Below, piece by piece: positions 52,129-61,055 of a stretch of 64,000 nt of DNA. The notes beneath the pieces are model-generated. The model made no database searches and was not told the DNA's origin. It was given only the letters and a program-made list of their open reading frames with translations. The stretch is taken from NCBI RefSeq assembly GCF_037963865.1, contig NZ_CP150170.1, positions 3,224,001 through 3,288,000 on the forward strand, given 5' to 3'. The translations under genes were made by a program, and so were the position numbers. The stretch's first letter is position 1. Each line of letters opens with the position of its first letter. The stretch is from Paenibacillus sp. FSL R10-2734. GTDB taxonomy: Bacteria > Bacillota > Bacilli > Paenibacillales > Paenibacillaceae.

Positions 52129-53524
52129 AGATCAACGACCGTTACAATCATCGCTGACGCTGGATTTTTTGTTGTTTATCTGCATTTTGTTTTTTCTCGT
52201 GATTGTTTATTACTTGTTCATTAATCTTGATGTGACCCATATGTTCGAAAAAAATAAAATTGCTGACCCTGATTTGAAGGTTGAAGCTAGTGCCTATCGA
52301 GATAATCTGGAGCATGGGGTAGAAACCAAAAGACTGCTCCGTAGTGGGGGATGGATCGAGGTCTTGGGTCAAGACAAGAAGATCATCGAGATTGTAGGAG
52401 AGAAGAAAGACGAAATAACACAATATACCGATAACCAGCTCTTGAAAAGCTTGGAAAACGGAGAAGATCAGTCTTACTACTACTCGTTGGCTTCACGCAA
52501 TAATCAGAATGAATCAGAGTGGCTGCTTCTGAAAATCCCTAGAGAAGTCATCGACATTTCAATTAATAGTGATCCATTTGTTGCGTACTTTAACCACTCG
52601 ATTTCATACTATGTCTTTTTGGGAGTTGGGATGATTCTCTTGCTTATTATCGTGTACAGCTATTGGGTGGCGAGACGAATCAGGAAACCGCTGCGTATCA
52701 TCACACTTGGTTTGAAACAGATGATTGAAGGGAATTATGATACTCGTATTTCGCTATATGCTGAGAAAGAATTTTCTCAAATCGGGGAGACTTTTAATTA
52801 TATGGCGGACGTAATTGCGAAGACGACCAAAGAAAAACGCCAAGCAGAGGAAAGTAAGCAACGTATGATGGTGGATCTTTCCCATGACCTAAAGACACCC
52901 ATTACGAGTATACAAGGTTTTGCACAGGCGTTGGTTGAAGGTCGTGGTGAGGATGAAGAACGCCAGAAAAGGTATTTAACCTATATCTATAACAAATCCT
53001 CGCAAGTAACGAAGCTGATTCAAAACATGGTAGAGCTGCTTAAAATTGATTCCCCGGATTTTATATTACGTATGGAGCGTCATGAACTGGGTGAATTTAT
53101 TCGTGAAATTGTCGCAGACTCCTACGGTGAGATTGAACAAAAGAACTTTATCCTACAGCTGAATGTCCCTGAACAGGAAGTATTCGCAAGCTTTGATGCG
53201 GAGCTACTCTCGAGTGTAGTTCATAATCTGATCTCCAATGCTTTGATCTATAACCCTCCAGGCACACATCTACGTGTGGAGGTTATACCCATGGAGAACG
53301 AGGTTGCCATTGAAATTGCAGATACTGGAGTGGGCATTCCTGAAGAGCTTTGGTCAACAATGTTTGATCCGTTTGTTCGAGGAGATAAAGCGCGGTCAAC
53401 CACAGGTGGGACGGGGCTTGGTTTATCCATTGCTATGAAAAACACAGAGAAAATGGGTGGCACACTTCATCTCAGTCGGCGAAAGAAGGAACCAACGGTA
53501 TTCACCATACGTATTCCCAAATAG
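52106..53524 (+). CDS. Sensor histidine kinase (VanS/PhoR-like)
   Basis: The 472-residue kinase has a helix near 17-38, an extracytoplasmic segment of about 130 residues rich in charged residues, a second helix near 173-195, HAMP (about 196-248), HisKA with MVDLSHDLKTPITSIQGFAQ, and HATPase with NLISNALIYN, ADTGVGIPEE and GGTGLGLSIA. It starts at TTG within the regulator gene, so the two are coupled. The signal is unknown; the short sensor suggests a surface or envelope cue. Confidence 0.87.
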   Translation: MKRLWSNRDQRPLQSSLTLDFLLFICILFFLVIVYYLFINLDVTHMFEKNKIADPDLKVEASAYRDNLEHGVETKRLLRSGGWIEVLGQDKKIIEIVGEKKDEITQYTDNQLLKSLENGEDQSYYYSLASRNNQNESEWLLLKIPREVIDISINSDPFVAYFNHSISYYVFLGVGMILLLIIVYSYWVARRIRKPLRIITLGLKQMIEGNYDTRISLYAEKEFSQIGETFNYMADVIAKTTKEKRQAEESKQRMMVDLSHDLKTPITSIQGFAQALVEGRGEDEERQKRYLTYIYNKSSQVTKLIQNMVELLKIDSPDFILRMERHELGEFIREIVADSYGEIEQKNFILQLNVPEQEVFASFDAELLSSVVHNLISNALIYNPPGTHLRVEVIPMENEVAIEIADTGVGIPEELWSTMFDPFVRGDKARSTTGGTGLGLSIAMKNTEKMGGTLHLSRRKKEPTVFTIRIPK

Positions 53525-53565
53525 CGAGATGAAAGACACCCGAAAATAGAAGATGGGAGAGAACT

Positions 53566-54657
53566 ATGGCTAAACTGAACACATTCATTCGAGTTTGTAT
53601 AGCGATCCTTTTAGTATTAGGTATCGTATTTCTAGGCTCACAAGTTAATTTTATTTTCAGACCGATCTTGTCTTTGTTCAATGTTATTATCGTCCCCTTA
53701 ATGTTGGCGGGATTTTTCTATTATCTACTCCGACCTCTAATCAATACTTTGGAGAGATATAAACTAAATCGCTCTGTTGCGATTATCATCGTATATGTGG
53801 TCATTGCATTGCTCTTGTTTGCTTTTAGTATTGGAGTTTGGCCTTCACTTCGAACACAGCTAACTAATTTCGTCGATAATATGCCAAATCTGATCGCAGC
53901 CGTGAATCAGCAGCTATTGAGACTCGAGGACAGTGGATTTTTGGCTTCTATTATCCCAGCGGATATGGATCTTGCTTCCCAATTGACCGAATATTTGAAT
54001 AAAGGATTTAATCTGATTTCGAATTACGTGACGGGTTTATTCTCCTTTGTTTCAAATTTCGCGATTATTTTATTTACCTTTCCTATTATGTTGTTTTACA
54101 TGCTTAAGGAAGGTGGGAAATTTGGACGTAAGATTGTAAGTTTCTTCCCAAAGAAGTATCGTGGAGAAGGAACTACAATGATGAGTGAAATTGACAGTGC
54201 GTTAAGTGGATTCATCGTTGGGCGGGTATTAGTCAATTTGGCGCTTGGTGTTCTGATGTATATTGGTTTCCTTATTATTGGTCTACAGTATGCATTGTTG
54301 TTAACCGTGATCGCCGTTGTGATGAATTTTGTGCCTTTCATTGGTGCAATTCTGTCCAGTATCCCTATTTTTATTATTGGATTCATTCAATCGCCGTCCA
54401 TTGCAGTGTGGTCCATCATCATCGTTCTCGTAGCTCAGCAAATCCAGGATAATCTGATCGCTCCCTACATTTTTGGGAAAAAGCTTGATATTCATCCGTT
54501 GACTACGATCATCCTAGTGTTGGTTGGTGGAGATATAGGTGGTATTATTGCGATATTACTGATTATTCCACTGTATATGATTGTGAAAATCGTTCTGACT
54601 AAGGCGTACAATTTGTTTGTTAAGAACCACAGGGTAGAGGTAGAGGAGAGTCTTTAA
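53566..54657 (+). CDS. AI-2E family membrane transporter
   Basis: The 363-residue protein is of the AI-2E_transport (PF01594-type) family with about eight helices. Two N-terminal helices are followed by a soluble loop (about 95-150), then helices with FPIMLFYMLKEGG, NFVPFIGAILSSIP and the conserved QQIQDNLIAPYIFGKKLDIHP. Members export autoinducer-2 or act as Na+(Li+)/H+ antiporters. GGGAGAG precedes the ATG, 41 bp after the kinase gene. The function within the family is not settled by sequence. Confidence 0.88.
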   Translation: MAKLNTFIRVCIAILLVLGIVFLGSQVNFIFRPILSLFNVIIVPLMLAGFFYYLLRPLINTLERYKLNRSVAIIIVYVVIALLLFAFSIGVWPSLRTQLTNFVDNMPNLIAAVNQQLLRLEDSGFLASIIPADMDLASQLTEYLNKGFNLISNYVTGLFSFVSNFAIILFTFPIMLFYMLKEGGKFGRKIVSFFPKKYRGEGTTMMSEIDSALSGFIVGRVLVNLALGVLMYIGFLIIGLQYALLLTVIAVVMNFVPFIGAILSSIPIFIIGFIQSPSIAVWSIIIVLVAQQIQDNLIAPYIFGKKLDIHPLTTIILVLVGGDIGGIIAILLIIPLYMIVKIVLTKAYNLFVKNHRVEVEESL

Positions 54658-54696
54658 TATCTCATAAAATTATCAAATATAATGGAGGTTGTTTAT

Positions 54697-55047
54697 ATGA
54701 ATGAAGGAACGGAGCAAGGACTAATTCATATCTCTGATGATGTAGTCACTTCGATCGTTGGACAAGTGGTTCTGGAAACGCCAGGTATAGCTGGGATGTC
54801 AGGAAGCAATATTTCGAACAACTGGGCCAAACGCTTGGGCGGTAAAAATGTGAAAAAAGGATTGTCTGTAGAAGTGAAGGAAGTAGACGTAGCCATCGAC
54901 CTAAAGGTTATTGTTAATTACGGATGTGTGATTCAAGAGGTCTGCTATATGTTACAGAAAAATGTTCGTAATGCTGTGGAAAATATGATGGGCCTGTCCC
55001 TTGTTTCGGTAAATGTGAAAGTTGAGAAAGTAGTTCTTCCGTTATAA
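54697..55047 (+). CDS. Asp23/Gls24 family envelope stress protein
   Basis: The 116-residue protein covers the Asp23 domain: IHISDDVVTSIVGQVVLETPGIAGMSG at the N-terminus, the KGLSVEVKEVDVAIDLKVIV strands and a C-terminal VNVKVEKVVL. Family members are membrane-associated alkaline or cell-envelope stress proteins, and YqhY/YloU-type copies affect lipid synthesis. The ATG with GGAGGTTG upstream was chosen over an earlier TTG. It follows the AI-2E gene after about 40 bp and may be co-transcribed. Confidence 0.87.
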   Translation: MNEGTEQGLIHISDDVVTSIVGQVVLETPGIAGMSGSNISNNWAKRLGGKNVKKGLSVEVKEVDVAIDLKVIVNYGCVIQEVCYMLQKNVRNAVENMMGLSLVSVNVKVEKVVLPL

Positions 55048-55127
55048 GGATAATTCTCGAAATAGGCACCGTGATATAGGCATCTGCATAGAATGGAGCA
55101 AATCCATTTACGGAGGTCAGAACATCC

Positions 55128-55508
55128 ATGTCGACATATAACACTGGGCAAGAGCAGAATGTGATTTATCAGGCCGATCCTGCTGTGATCCGGCACCTGC
55201 ACGGTGTCCGTGATTCTTTACATCAATCCTGCAAGCCATACCTAAACCATAAAGTGAATGTACAGACTATAGATGGCTTAGTGCATGAAGGCACTTTAGC
55301 CGGAGTAGATAACAAACACTTGTATTTGAACGTTGCAGTTAATGGACAAATGCAGCGCGGATACTATAATCCATACCAGCCTTATCATCCTCATCCGGGC
55401 CAAGGACATTACCCAGGAGGCCCAGGTCATTACCCAGGTACTCCTTACAATAATAATGTGATCTTGCCGCTTGTGTTGTTCGAACTGCTTGCCATTTCTT
55501 TACTCTAA
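55128..55508 (+). CDS. Small Sm-like domain protein with His/Pro/Gly/Tyr-rich tail
   Basis: In this 126-residue protein, residues 32-75 (CKPYLNHKVNVQTIDGLVHE then GTLAGVDNKHLYLNV) follow the five-strand pattern of Sm/LSm-like barrels (V.V.T.DG...G.L.GVD..HLYL). A low-complexity segment of PYQPYHPHPGQG and GHYPGG repeats follows, then a hydrophobic ILPLVLFELLAISLL C-terminus that could insert in a membrane. Such proteins occur in Paenibacillus relatives, sometimes with sporulation links. Function is unknown. GGAGGTC precedes the ATG. Confidence 0.6.
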   Translation: MSTYNTGQEQNVIYQADPAVIRHLHGVRDSLHQSCKPYLNHKVNVQTIDGLVHEGTLAGVDNKHLYLNVAVNGQMQRGYYNPYQPYHPHPGQGHYPGGPGHYPGTPYNNNVILPLVLFELLAISLL

Positions 55509-55531
55509 AGCTTGCATACTTCTGTATAAGG

Positions 55532-55589
55532 GCATGTGCTGGATTCGCGATCGTATGTTGACGCGTCTAGCCATGTTCTTTTTTTTTTT
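55532..55589 (+). terminator. Probable terminator after the Sm-like gene
   Basis: GCATGTGCTGGATTCGCG pairs imperfectly with CGCGTCTAGCCATGT, followed by a ten-base T tract. Confidence 0.65.
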
Positions 55590-55642
55590 GTGTAAAAGAA
55601 GCTTACAATTGATATAATTGCTCTATAACCTGGAGGTGTCAT

Positions 55643-56659
55643 ATGATTAGATATCCTATTTTGAACAAGAATGCGACAGTAGGGGTAACAGCACCCTCAT
55701 CTGGAGTGGGCGCTCAAAATGCAGAGTTAATTAAGTTGGCTTCAAGCCGCTTGGAGTCTAAAGGATTTAATGTGATTTGTGGGGAAACGGTATGGACGCA
55801 AGAGAAGGCCAAATCAGCACCGGCAAAAGTGCGTGCTCAGGAGTTTAACGAGATGATGAGTGCTGAGCCTATCGATATCCTTATTCCACCTTGGGGTGGG
55901 GAGCTGTTAATTGAGACACTTGAATTTATTGATTTTGATGCCATGAAGGACAAGTGGATCTTAGGCTATTCGGACATTAGTGTGCTGTTGCTTGCAGTCA
56001 CATTAAGAACGGGGATTGCCACGGCTCATGGGACGAACCTTGTTGATCTTAGGGGAGAATATTCGGATAATACCACAGCCATGTGGCAAGCGGTTCTAGA
56101 GACGAAAGCTGGGGGTTCTATCGTCCAGCATTCTTCGCTTAAATATCAGGGGGAATGGCAGCACGATGTTCCTTCACCTTGTGTCTTTCACTTGACAGAA
56201 GATACCCGCTGGAAGACTGTATCATCTGGTCCTGTAGCTATGAAAGGGCGTCTACTTGGGGGCTGCATTGATATAATCAGGCACTTAATCGGCACTCCAT
56301 TTGGAAACCTACAGCATTTTCAAGAACAAATCATTAATAATGAACCGATTTTATGGTATTTGGAAAATTGCGAAATGAACACGACTGATTTGCGTAGGTC
56401 ACTAGTTCAGATGAAGCTGGCAGGTTGGTTTGAGAATTGTTCTGGGATTATGTTTGGCAGAAGTCCTGCTAATCGACCAGTAGAGAACTATACGGCCGAA
56501 GATATTTATGCTGAACTCTCTGAGGAACTTCAGGTGCCTATTGTTTATGATATCGATTGTGGTCATACTCCACCGCAAATTACGCTTATTAACGGAGCAT
56601 ATGCTGAAGTAGATGTGACAGACGGAGTAGGGACGGTAACGCAATTTTTCTATGAATAG
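55643..56659 (+). CDS. S66 family peptidase (LD-carboxypeptidase/MccF-like)
   Basis: The 338-residue cytosolic serine peptidase has nucleophile S110 in LGYSDIS, the Glu of the triad in WYLENCEMN and the His in DCGHTPPQ. The loop between them is of the MccF type, a group that cleaves the amide in microcin C-like aminoacyl-AMP toxins. Other S66 members trim murein tetrapeptides. CTGGAGGTGTC precedes the ATG. It is a single gene with a strong terminator. Detoxification versus recycling cannot be decided here. Confidence 0.87.
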   Translation: MIRYPILNKNATVGVTAPSSGVGAQNAELIKLASSRLESKGFNVICGETVWTQEKAKSAPAKVRAQEFNEMMSAEPIDILIPPWGGELLIETLEFIDFDAMKDKWILGYSDISVLLLAVTLRTGIATAHGTNLVDLRGEYSDNTTAMWQAVLETKAGGSIVQHSSLKYQGEWQHDVPSPCVFHLTEDTRWKTVSSGPVAMKGRLLGGCIDIIRHLIGTPFGNLQHFQEQIINNEPILWYLENCEMNTTDLRRSLVQMKLAGWFENCSGIMFGRSPANRPVENYTAEDIYAELSEELQVPIVYDIDCGHTPPQITLINGAYAEVDVTDGVGTVTQFFYE

Positions 56660-56668
56660 CTGTATACG

Positions 56669-56706
56669 AAAAAGGGACAACCACTTGGGGCTGTCCCTTT
56701 TTTTAA
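56669..56706. terminator. Terminator between convergent S66 and YxcD-like genes
   Basis: AAAAAGGGACA pairs with TGTCCCTTTTT. It can serve both strands, although the minus-strand gene ends inside the T run. Confidence 0.85.
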
Positions 56707-56996
56707 TTTTGTGTATTTACAATAGCGGTGATTTCCTCATCCAGGTCTAGCCTTACATCTTCACGATATGCGCGAATGCCATATTCGCTAAGCATATAAC
56801 GTAGGATCGCCTCAATCATGTTGGACTCGACTAGATATTGACTACGTCCCTGTACCCAAACCTCCGCAGAGTAGCCAGTGTCTTCTTCCCAGCTAAGTTC
56901 TACCTGAACATCTTCTGGGCGAACCGCTTTGCGTTCAGCCATGTGTATACATAAGGCATTGATGATCTCATCCATGCTTAGAACCATTGTTGACAT
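56703..56996 (-). CDS. yxcD: YxcD/DUF2653 family protein
   Basis: This 97-residue acidic protein has the DUF2653 pattern: MDEIINALCIHMAERK, VELSWEEDTGYSAEVWV, a GRSQYL turn and a final LDLDEEITAIV. Function is not established. Its start codon overlaps the stop of the upstream membrane protein gene by one base (TAATG), so the two are translationally coupled. The pair is probably functionally linked. Confidence 0.75.
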   Translation of the reverse strand: MSTMVLSMDEIINALCIHMAERKAVRPEDVQVELSWEEDTGYSAEVWVQGRSQYLVESNMIEAILRYMLSEYGIRAYREDVRLDLDEEITAIVNTQN

Positions 56997-57433
56997 TAGT
57001 AACGCCCACCTTGTTCTTCTAAGCGACGTTTTTCTTTTCTACGACGGAAGAAGGACATTACGAGCATTACGAGTACATAGATCGCAAGCATATTAATGGC
57101 GAAGCCTAGAATGTTACCAAAGGCACCCATTCCGGCGAACATTCCACCGAATAGTAACCCAGCCAAACCACCGATCATCATACCTTTCATTAAGCCGCCA
57201 CCGCTGAAGAATCCACGTTTCGTATTCGCAGTTGAGCCTGCTGTGGAGCTTTTAGTGCTATCGCTTTTTCTTACGTTATCGGTTGTTGATTTTTTTGGAG
57301 TTGTTGAATAGCTACGAGTGCCGGATTTAAATCCGCCACCACCTCGCTTCGCATCCACAAAGTTCGGGGTAGCTACGGCGAAAAATAGAGTAAAGGCCAT
57401 TACAATCATCATTACGCGTTTCATTGGTTTCAT
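56996..57433 (-). CDS. Small membrane protein with Gly-rich region (often labelled Tim44-like)
   Basis: The 145-residue protein has an N-terminal signal-like helix (MMIVMAFTLFFAVATPNFVDA), a Gly/Ser/Thr/Lys-rich spacer, then FFSGGGLMKGMMIGGLAGLLFGG and a last helix IYVLVMLVMSFF with a basic tail. Bacterial proteins of this form are often annotated as Tim44-domain-like, but only the GG-rich membrane segment is seen here. AGGAGGG lies upstream. It is coupled to the YxcD-like gene. Confidence 0.65.
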   Translation of the reverse strand: MKPMKRVMMIVMAFTLFFAVATPNFVDAKRGGGGFKSGTRSYSTTPKKSTTDNVRKSDSTKSSTAGSTANTKRGFFSGGGLMKGMMIGGLAGLLFGGMFAGMGAFGNILGFAINMLAIYVLVMLVMSFFRRRKEKRRLEEQGGRY

Positions 57434-57544
57434 ATAGTACGAAAACCCTCCTGTGAGTATGAATTTGTGTGCATGTTCAGTAATACGCAGCTAGTCCCAC
57501 CAGGTTTCAATTTTTATCTATCATAATTTATACTTTTTATTCAC

Positions 57545-57573
57545 AAAAAAAAAGCGTGGATCTAGGATCCACG
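57545..57573 (-). terminator. Terminator of the carbonic anhydrase gene
   Basis: On the minus strand GCGTGGATC pairs with GATCCACGC with a two-base loop, then nine Ts follow. Confidence 0.9.
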
Positions 57574-57603
57574 CAAACAGCAGTTAGAGAGTCGTCACTT
57601 AAG

Positions 57604-58164
57604 TTATTTATACCCATCAGCGACAAGTTCAAGCGCTCCAGTAGCCGGATCGATGATCATGCCGTGTACAGGTACATTAGGAGGAAGCAATGGATGACGT
57701 TTAATCAGGTCCACCGTTTGAATTACCCCATGTTCTACGTTGTCAAATCCGCGCAGCCATTTAGTAAGCTTGATCCCGGAATTCTCCAGTGTGGATAGCA
57801 CCTCTTCAGATACTCCACGCTCTTTAATAGAATTGATCATATGCTCCGCATTAAGTGAGGCCATACCGCATTCATAGTGTCCAACAACGATAACTTCCTC
57901 AGCGTCAAGTTCATATAGCGCGACCATGACACTACGCATAACACTACCAAAGGGCTGTGAAATAACCGCCCCGGCGTTTTTGATGATTTTGACATCACCG
58001 TTCTTAAAATTCATAGCTTTTGGTAATAGTTCAACCAGACGGGTATCCATACAGGTGATAATTAACATTTTTTTATCTGGATAACGACTAGTTAAATACG
58101 CTTCATACTCTTTATTCTCAACAAAACTCTTATTAAAATTAATAATTTCGGATACATGGCTCAT
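57604..58164 (-). CDS. Beta-class carbonic anhydrase
   Basis: The 186-residue enzyme interconverts CO2 and bicarbonate. Zinc ligands are C38 (TCMDTR), H96 and C99 (GHYECG), with the D40-R42 dyad intact. It belongs to the short Gram-positive type (YtiB-like) with a C-terminal VHGMIIDPATGALELV. GGGAGGAAG precedes the ATG. The YqkB-like gene upstream ends 22 bp away and may be co-transcribed. Confidence 0.92.
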   Translation of the reverse strand: MSHVSEIINFNKSFVENKEYEAYLTSRYPDKKMLIITCMDTRLVELLPKAMNFKNGDVKIIKNAGAVISQPFGSVMRSVMVALYELDAEEVIVVGHYECGMASLNAEHMINSIKERGVSEEVLSTLENSGIKLTKWLRGFDNVEHGVIQTVDLIKRHPLLPPNVPVHGMIIDPATGALELVADGYK

Positions 58165-58185
58165 GGCTGTTCTTCCTCCCTAAAA

Positions 58186-58521
58186 TCACTGAAATGTACT
58201 TACATTACGCAAATCTCTTACCAGGATATTTTTTCCGTAAATCTGTGAATCACTGTCTAGCTTAAAGGAAGAGAACCGTTCCTCGGCATCCAGACGCATC
58301 TTGTCCTCATAAAAGATTTCCTGCTGGCGGCTTACGATAAAGGGAAGGGAATCACTTTCAATCCTAGAATCGCTGTCCTCTATTTCTGAAACAATCAGTA
58401 ATACATTAATTCCGTCACACCCGCAGCCTTCCGTATCATAAAAGAGCTTGAAAAATCCTGGCCGATCTTCAAGCCTTTCCTTCAACTTCCTTTCTGCGAG
58501 AGGTGTAACTTGAATCATCAT
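58186..58521 (-). CDS. YqkB-like HesB/IscA-fold (iron-sulfur biosynthesis family) protein
   Basis: The protein is 112 residues, MMIQVTPLAERKLKERL at the start, with the FYDTEGCGCDGINVLL motif characteristic of YqkB-like proteins. The C-terminal Cys pair of true A-type carriers is missing, which is usual for this subgroup, so iron-sulfur carrier activity is doubtful. AAGGAG about 12 bases upstream supports the chosen ATG. A longer frame reaches into the divergent carboxypeptidase promoter and is unlikely. Confidence 0.8.
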   Translation of the reverse strand: MMIQVTPLAERKLKERLEDRPGFFKLFYDTEGCGCDGINVLLIVSEIEDSDSRIESDSLPFIVSRQQEIFYEDKMRLDAEERFSSFKLDSDSQIYGKNILVRDLRNVSTFQ

Positions 58522-58684
58522 AGCCTGTTCACGCTCCTTCAAATTTTGTGCGAAGCAAGCTCTGCTTCTTATGTAACCCATTGAATAATTTAAATTAGAG
58601 ATGTAATCTCTGAAGTTGATTATACTCATTCAAAAAAGTATCATCAAGAGGAGTCGGCAAAACAGAGAAAGCAGGTGTAATAAA

Positions 58685-60202
58685 ATGGAACAGCTAGTGA
58701 AGGAACAGTGGGAGAAATTTAGCGAGTTATTATCAAAAATAAGTGGATATTCAGAGGCCATAGAATTACTTCACTGGGATTTGCGCACCGGTGCGCCGCG
58801 TAAGGGAGTAGAGGTTCGTTCGGGTACGATAGGGATGCTAAGTGGAGAGCTGTTCAGACTCGGGATTTCAGAGGAAATGGGAGAATTTACAGCATATTTT
58901 AGCCGTCCTGAAGTGATTACTCAACTCTCTCAAGATCAGAAAAAGATTGTTTCTGATTGCCGTAAAGAGTATGAGCGCAGCAAGAGCATACCTTCCAAAA
59001 GATTTGAGGAGTACGCTGTTCTCTCTGCACATTCCCAAACCATCTGGGAAGAAGCCAAGGAGAACGATGATTTTGCCACTTTTGAACCTTACTTAAGCAA
59101 AATAGTTGCTCTGAAAAAAGAATTTATCGATTATTGGGGTGTAAAAGGAACGCGCTATGATACGCTTCTTGATATGTATGAGCCTGATCTTACTGTAGAT
59201 AAAGTGGATGAAGTATTCAGCCGCCTGCGCAGTCGTTTGGTTCCATTGGTAGAGGCTATTGCTGCTTCTCCTAATAAATCGGACACAAGTTTCTTACAGC
59301 AGATCTTCCCTAAAGAGCAACAGGAAAAGTTCGGAAACTTTATTTTAGAGCAAATGGGCTATGATTATGACGCAGGTCGTCTAGATGAGAGTGTGCATCC
59401 TTTTGCTACGGGCCTGAATCCAGGCGACGTTCGTATTACGACCAATTACCTGCTTGATAATGTGACTAGTGCTATATTTAGTTCACTGCATGAAGGTGGA
59501 CATGCGCTTTATGAACAAAACATCAGCAAGGACTTTGTTGGAACACCACTTGCACAAGGCGCATCGATGGGAATTCATGAATCTCAGTCAAGACTATGGG
59601 AGAATATGATTGGACGCAGCCGTGCTTTCTGGGAACGTTATTACGGTGATCTTCAACAGCAATTCCCTGAGCAGCTTGCAAATGTGGAGTTGGAAGATTT
59701 CTACCGGGCGATCAACAGCGTGCAAAATTCATTTATCCGGATCGAAGCAGATGAGCTTACATATAATCTGCACATTATTGTGCGTTACGAGATCGAAAAG
59801 CTAATTTTTAATGAAGGACTTTCTGTAAAGGATCTGCCGCAGGTATGGAACGCTAAATATCAAGAGTATTTGGGGATTACTCCGCCTTCTAACGCTCTTG
59901 GAGTATTGCAGGATGTACATTGGTCTGGTGGGGATTTTGGATATTTTGCTTCCTACTCCTTAGGTAATATGTATGCTGCACAAATTCTGAATACATTGCG
60001 CAAGGAACTGCCGGAGTTTGATGCGTTAATTGCTGCGGGGAACCTACTACCTATTAAAGAGTGGTTAACGGATAAGATTTATCGATTCGGAAATAGCTTG
60101 ACCCCTTCCCAAATCATTGAACAAGTAACTGGGGAACCACTAAGCCCTGATTACTTAGCTGATTATTTAGAAGCGAAGTATACGGAGATTTACAAACTGT
60201 AA
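58685..60202 (+). CDS. M32 family metallocarboxypeptidase (Taq-like)
   Basis: The 505-residue zinc carboxypeptidase has the HEGGH active site in SSLHEGGHALYEQN, the third zinc ligand in GIHESQSRLWEN, and the DVRITTNY and GYDYDAGRLDESVHPF motifs of family M32. It trims C-terminal residues from peptides in the cytosol. The ATG before EQLVKEQWEKF was chosen with GCAGGTG upstream. It is a single gene, divergent from the YqkB-like gene. Confidence 0.93.
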   Translation: MEQLVKEQWEKFSELLSKISGYSEAIELLHWDLRTGAPRKGVEVRSGTIGMLSGELFRLGISEEMGEFTAYFSRPEVITQLSQDQKKIVSDCRKEYERSKSIPSKRFEEYAVLSAHSQTIWEEAKENDDFATFEPYLSKIVALKKEFIDYWGVKGTRYDTLLDMYEPDLTVDKVDEVFSRLRSRLVPLVEAIAASPNKSDTSFLQQIFPKEQQEKFGNFILEQMGYDYDAGRLDESVHPFATGLNPGDVRITTNYLLDNVTSAIFSSLHEGGHALYEQNISKDFVGTPLAQGASMGIHESQSRLWENMIGRSRAFWERYYGDLQQQFPEQLANVELEDFYRAINSVQNSFIRIEADELTYNLHIIVRYEIEKLIFNEGLSVKDLPQVWNAKYQEYLGITPPSNALGVLQDVHWSGGDFGYFASYSLGNMYAAQILNTLRKELPEFDALIAAGNLLPIKEWLTDKIYRFGNSLTPSQIIEQVTGEPLSPDYLADYLEAKYTEIYKL

Positions 60203-60258
60203 TCCAGTAAGGTACGCGTGGTATAATAGAAAGAAAGCTTAGACGGAAGGATATGGAT

Positions 60259-60906
60259 ATGGCAAATACTCACACCTACAGCCGGAGAGAAGAAGTCGCG
60301 AATGCGATTACGCACGGGATCGGAACGGTATTAAGCGTGGCTGCACTTGTCCTGCTCGTTGTTTTTGCAAGTCTGAAAGGAACGACGTGGCATGTGGTCA
60401 GCTTTTCCATCTATGGAACGACAATGCTGCTTCTGTATCTTAATTCAACACTCGTGCATAGTCTCAAAGAGGGTAAGGCGAAGGATTTGTTCGAATTTTT
60501 CGATCATTCCGCTATTTATCTTTTTATTGCAGGCACGTATACACCCTTTTTGTTAGTCGCCATTCGGGGTACGCTTGGATGGAGCCTATTCGGTGTTATT
60601 TGGGGGATCGCAGTGTTTGGCGTTTTCTTCAAGGCATTTTTTGTTAAAAAGTTTCTGTTCATGTCTACCATATTCTACATCGCAATGGGGTGGCTGATTG
60701 TAATCGCCTGGAATCCTCTTTCAGCTGCTGTAGCAGACGGTGGGATGATCCTGCTGATGGCTGGTGGGGTGCTCTATACATTGGGTACGGTTTTCTATGT
60801 ATGGAGAGGATTTCCGTATCATCATGCGATCTGGCATGTATTTGTCCTCGCAGGTAGTGTTACACATTTCTTCGCCGTGTTGATTTATGTACTGCCGATC
60901 CAATAA
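60259..60906 (+). CDS. Hemolysin III / PAQR family membrane protein
   Basis: The 215-residue protein has seven helices. Metal-site motifs of the PAQR superfamily are present: EEVANAITHGIGT near the N-terminus (His), FFDHSAIYLFIAGTYTPF (Ser, Asp, His), and the C-terminal HHAIWHVFVLAGSVTHFF. Bacterial members are called hemolysin III, although lysis is poorly supported and lipid hydrolase activity is suspected. GGAAGG precedes ATGs at 60253 and 60259; the second is better spaced. It is a single gene with a terminator. Confidence 0.9.
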   Translation: MANTHTYSRREEVANAITHGIGTVLSVAALVLLVVFASLKGTTWHVVSFSIYGTTMLLLYLNSTLVHSLKEGKAKDLFEFFDHSAIYLFIAGTYTPFLLVAIRGTLGWSLFGVIWGIAVFGVFFKAFFVKKFLFMSTIFYIAMGWLIVIAWNPLSAAVADGGMILLMAGGVLYTLGTVFYVWRGFPYHHAIWHVFVLAGSVTHFFAVLIYVLPIQ

Positions 60907-60945
60907 TTCCAAGCGGATTTTCTGCAGGAATAAGGGATTTTTAAT

Positions 60946-60992
60946 AAAGAAAGAGATGACAAGCAAAAATGCTTGACATCTCTCTTTCTTTT
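60946..60992 (+). terminator. Rho-independent terminator after the hemolysin III gene
   Basis: AAGAAAGAGATG-CAAGC pairs with GCTTG-CATCTCTCTTTCTT and ends in Ts. Confidence 0.88.
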
Positions 60993-61055
60993 AGGTATCA
61001 TAAGGGACGTTGTGAAGGTGTAAAGTGTTTTTCCTTGACGAAGGGAGTGCCCTTA

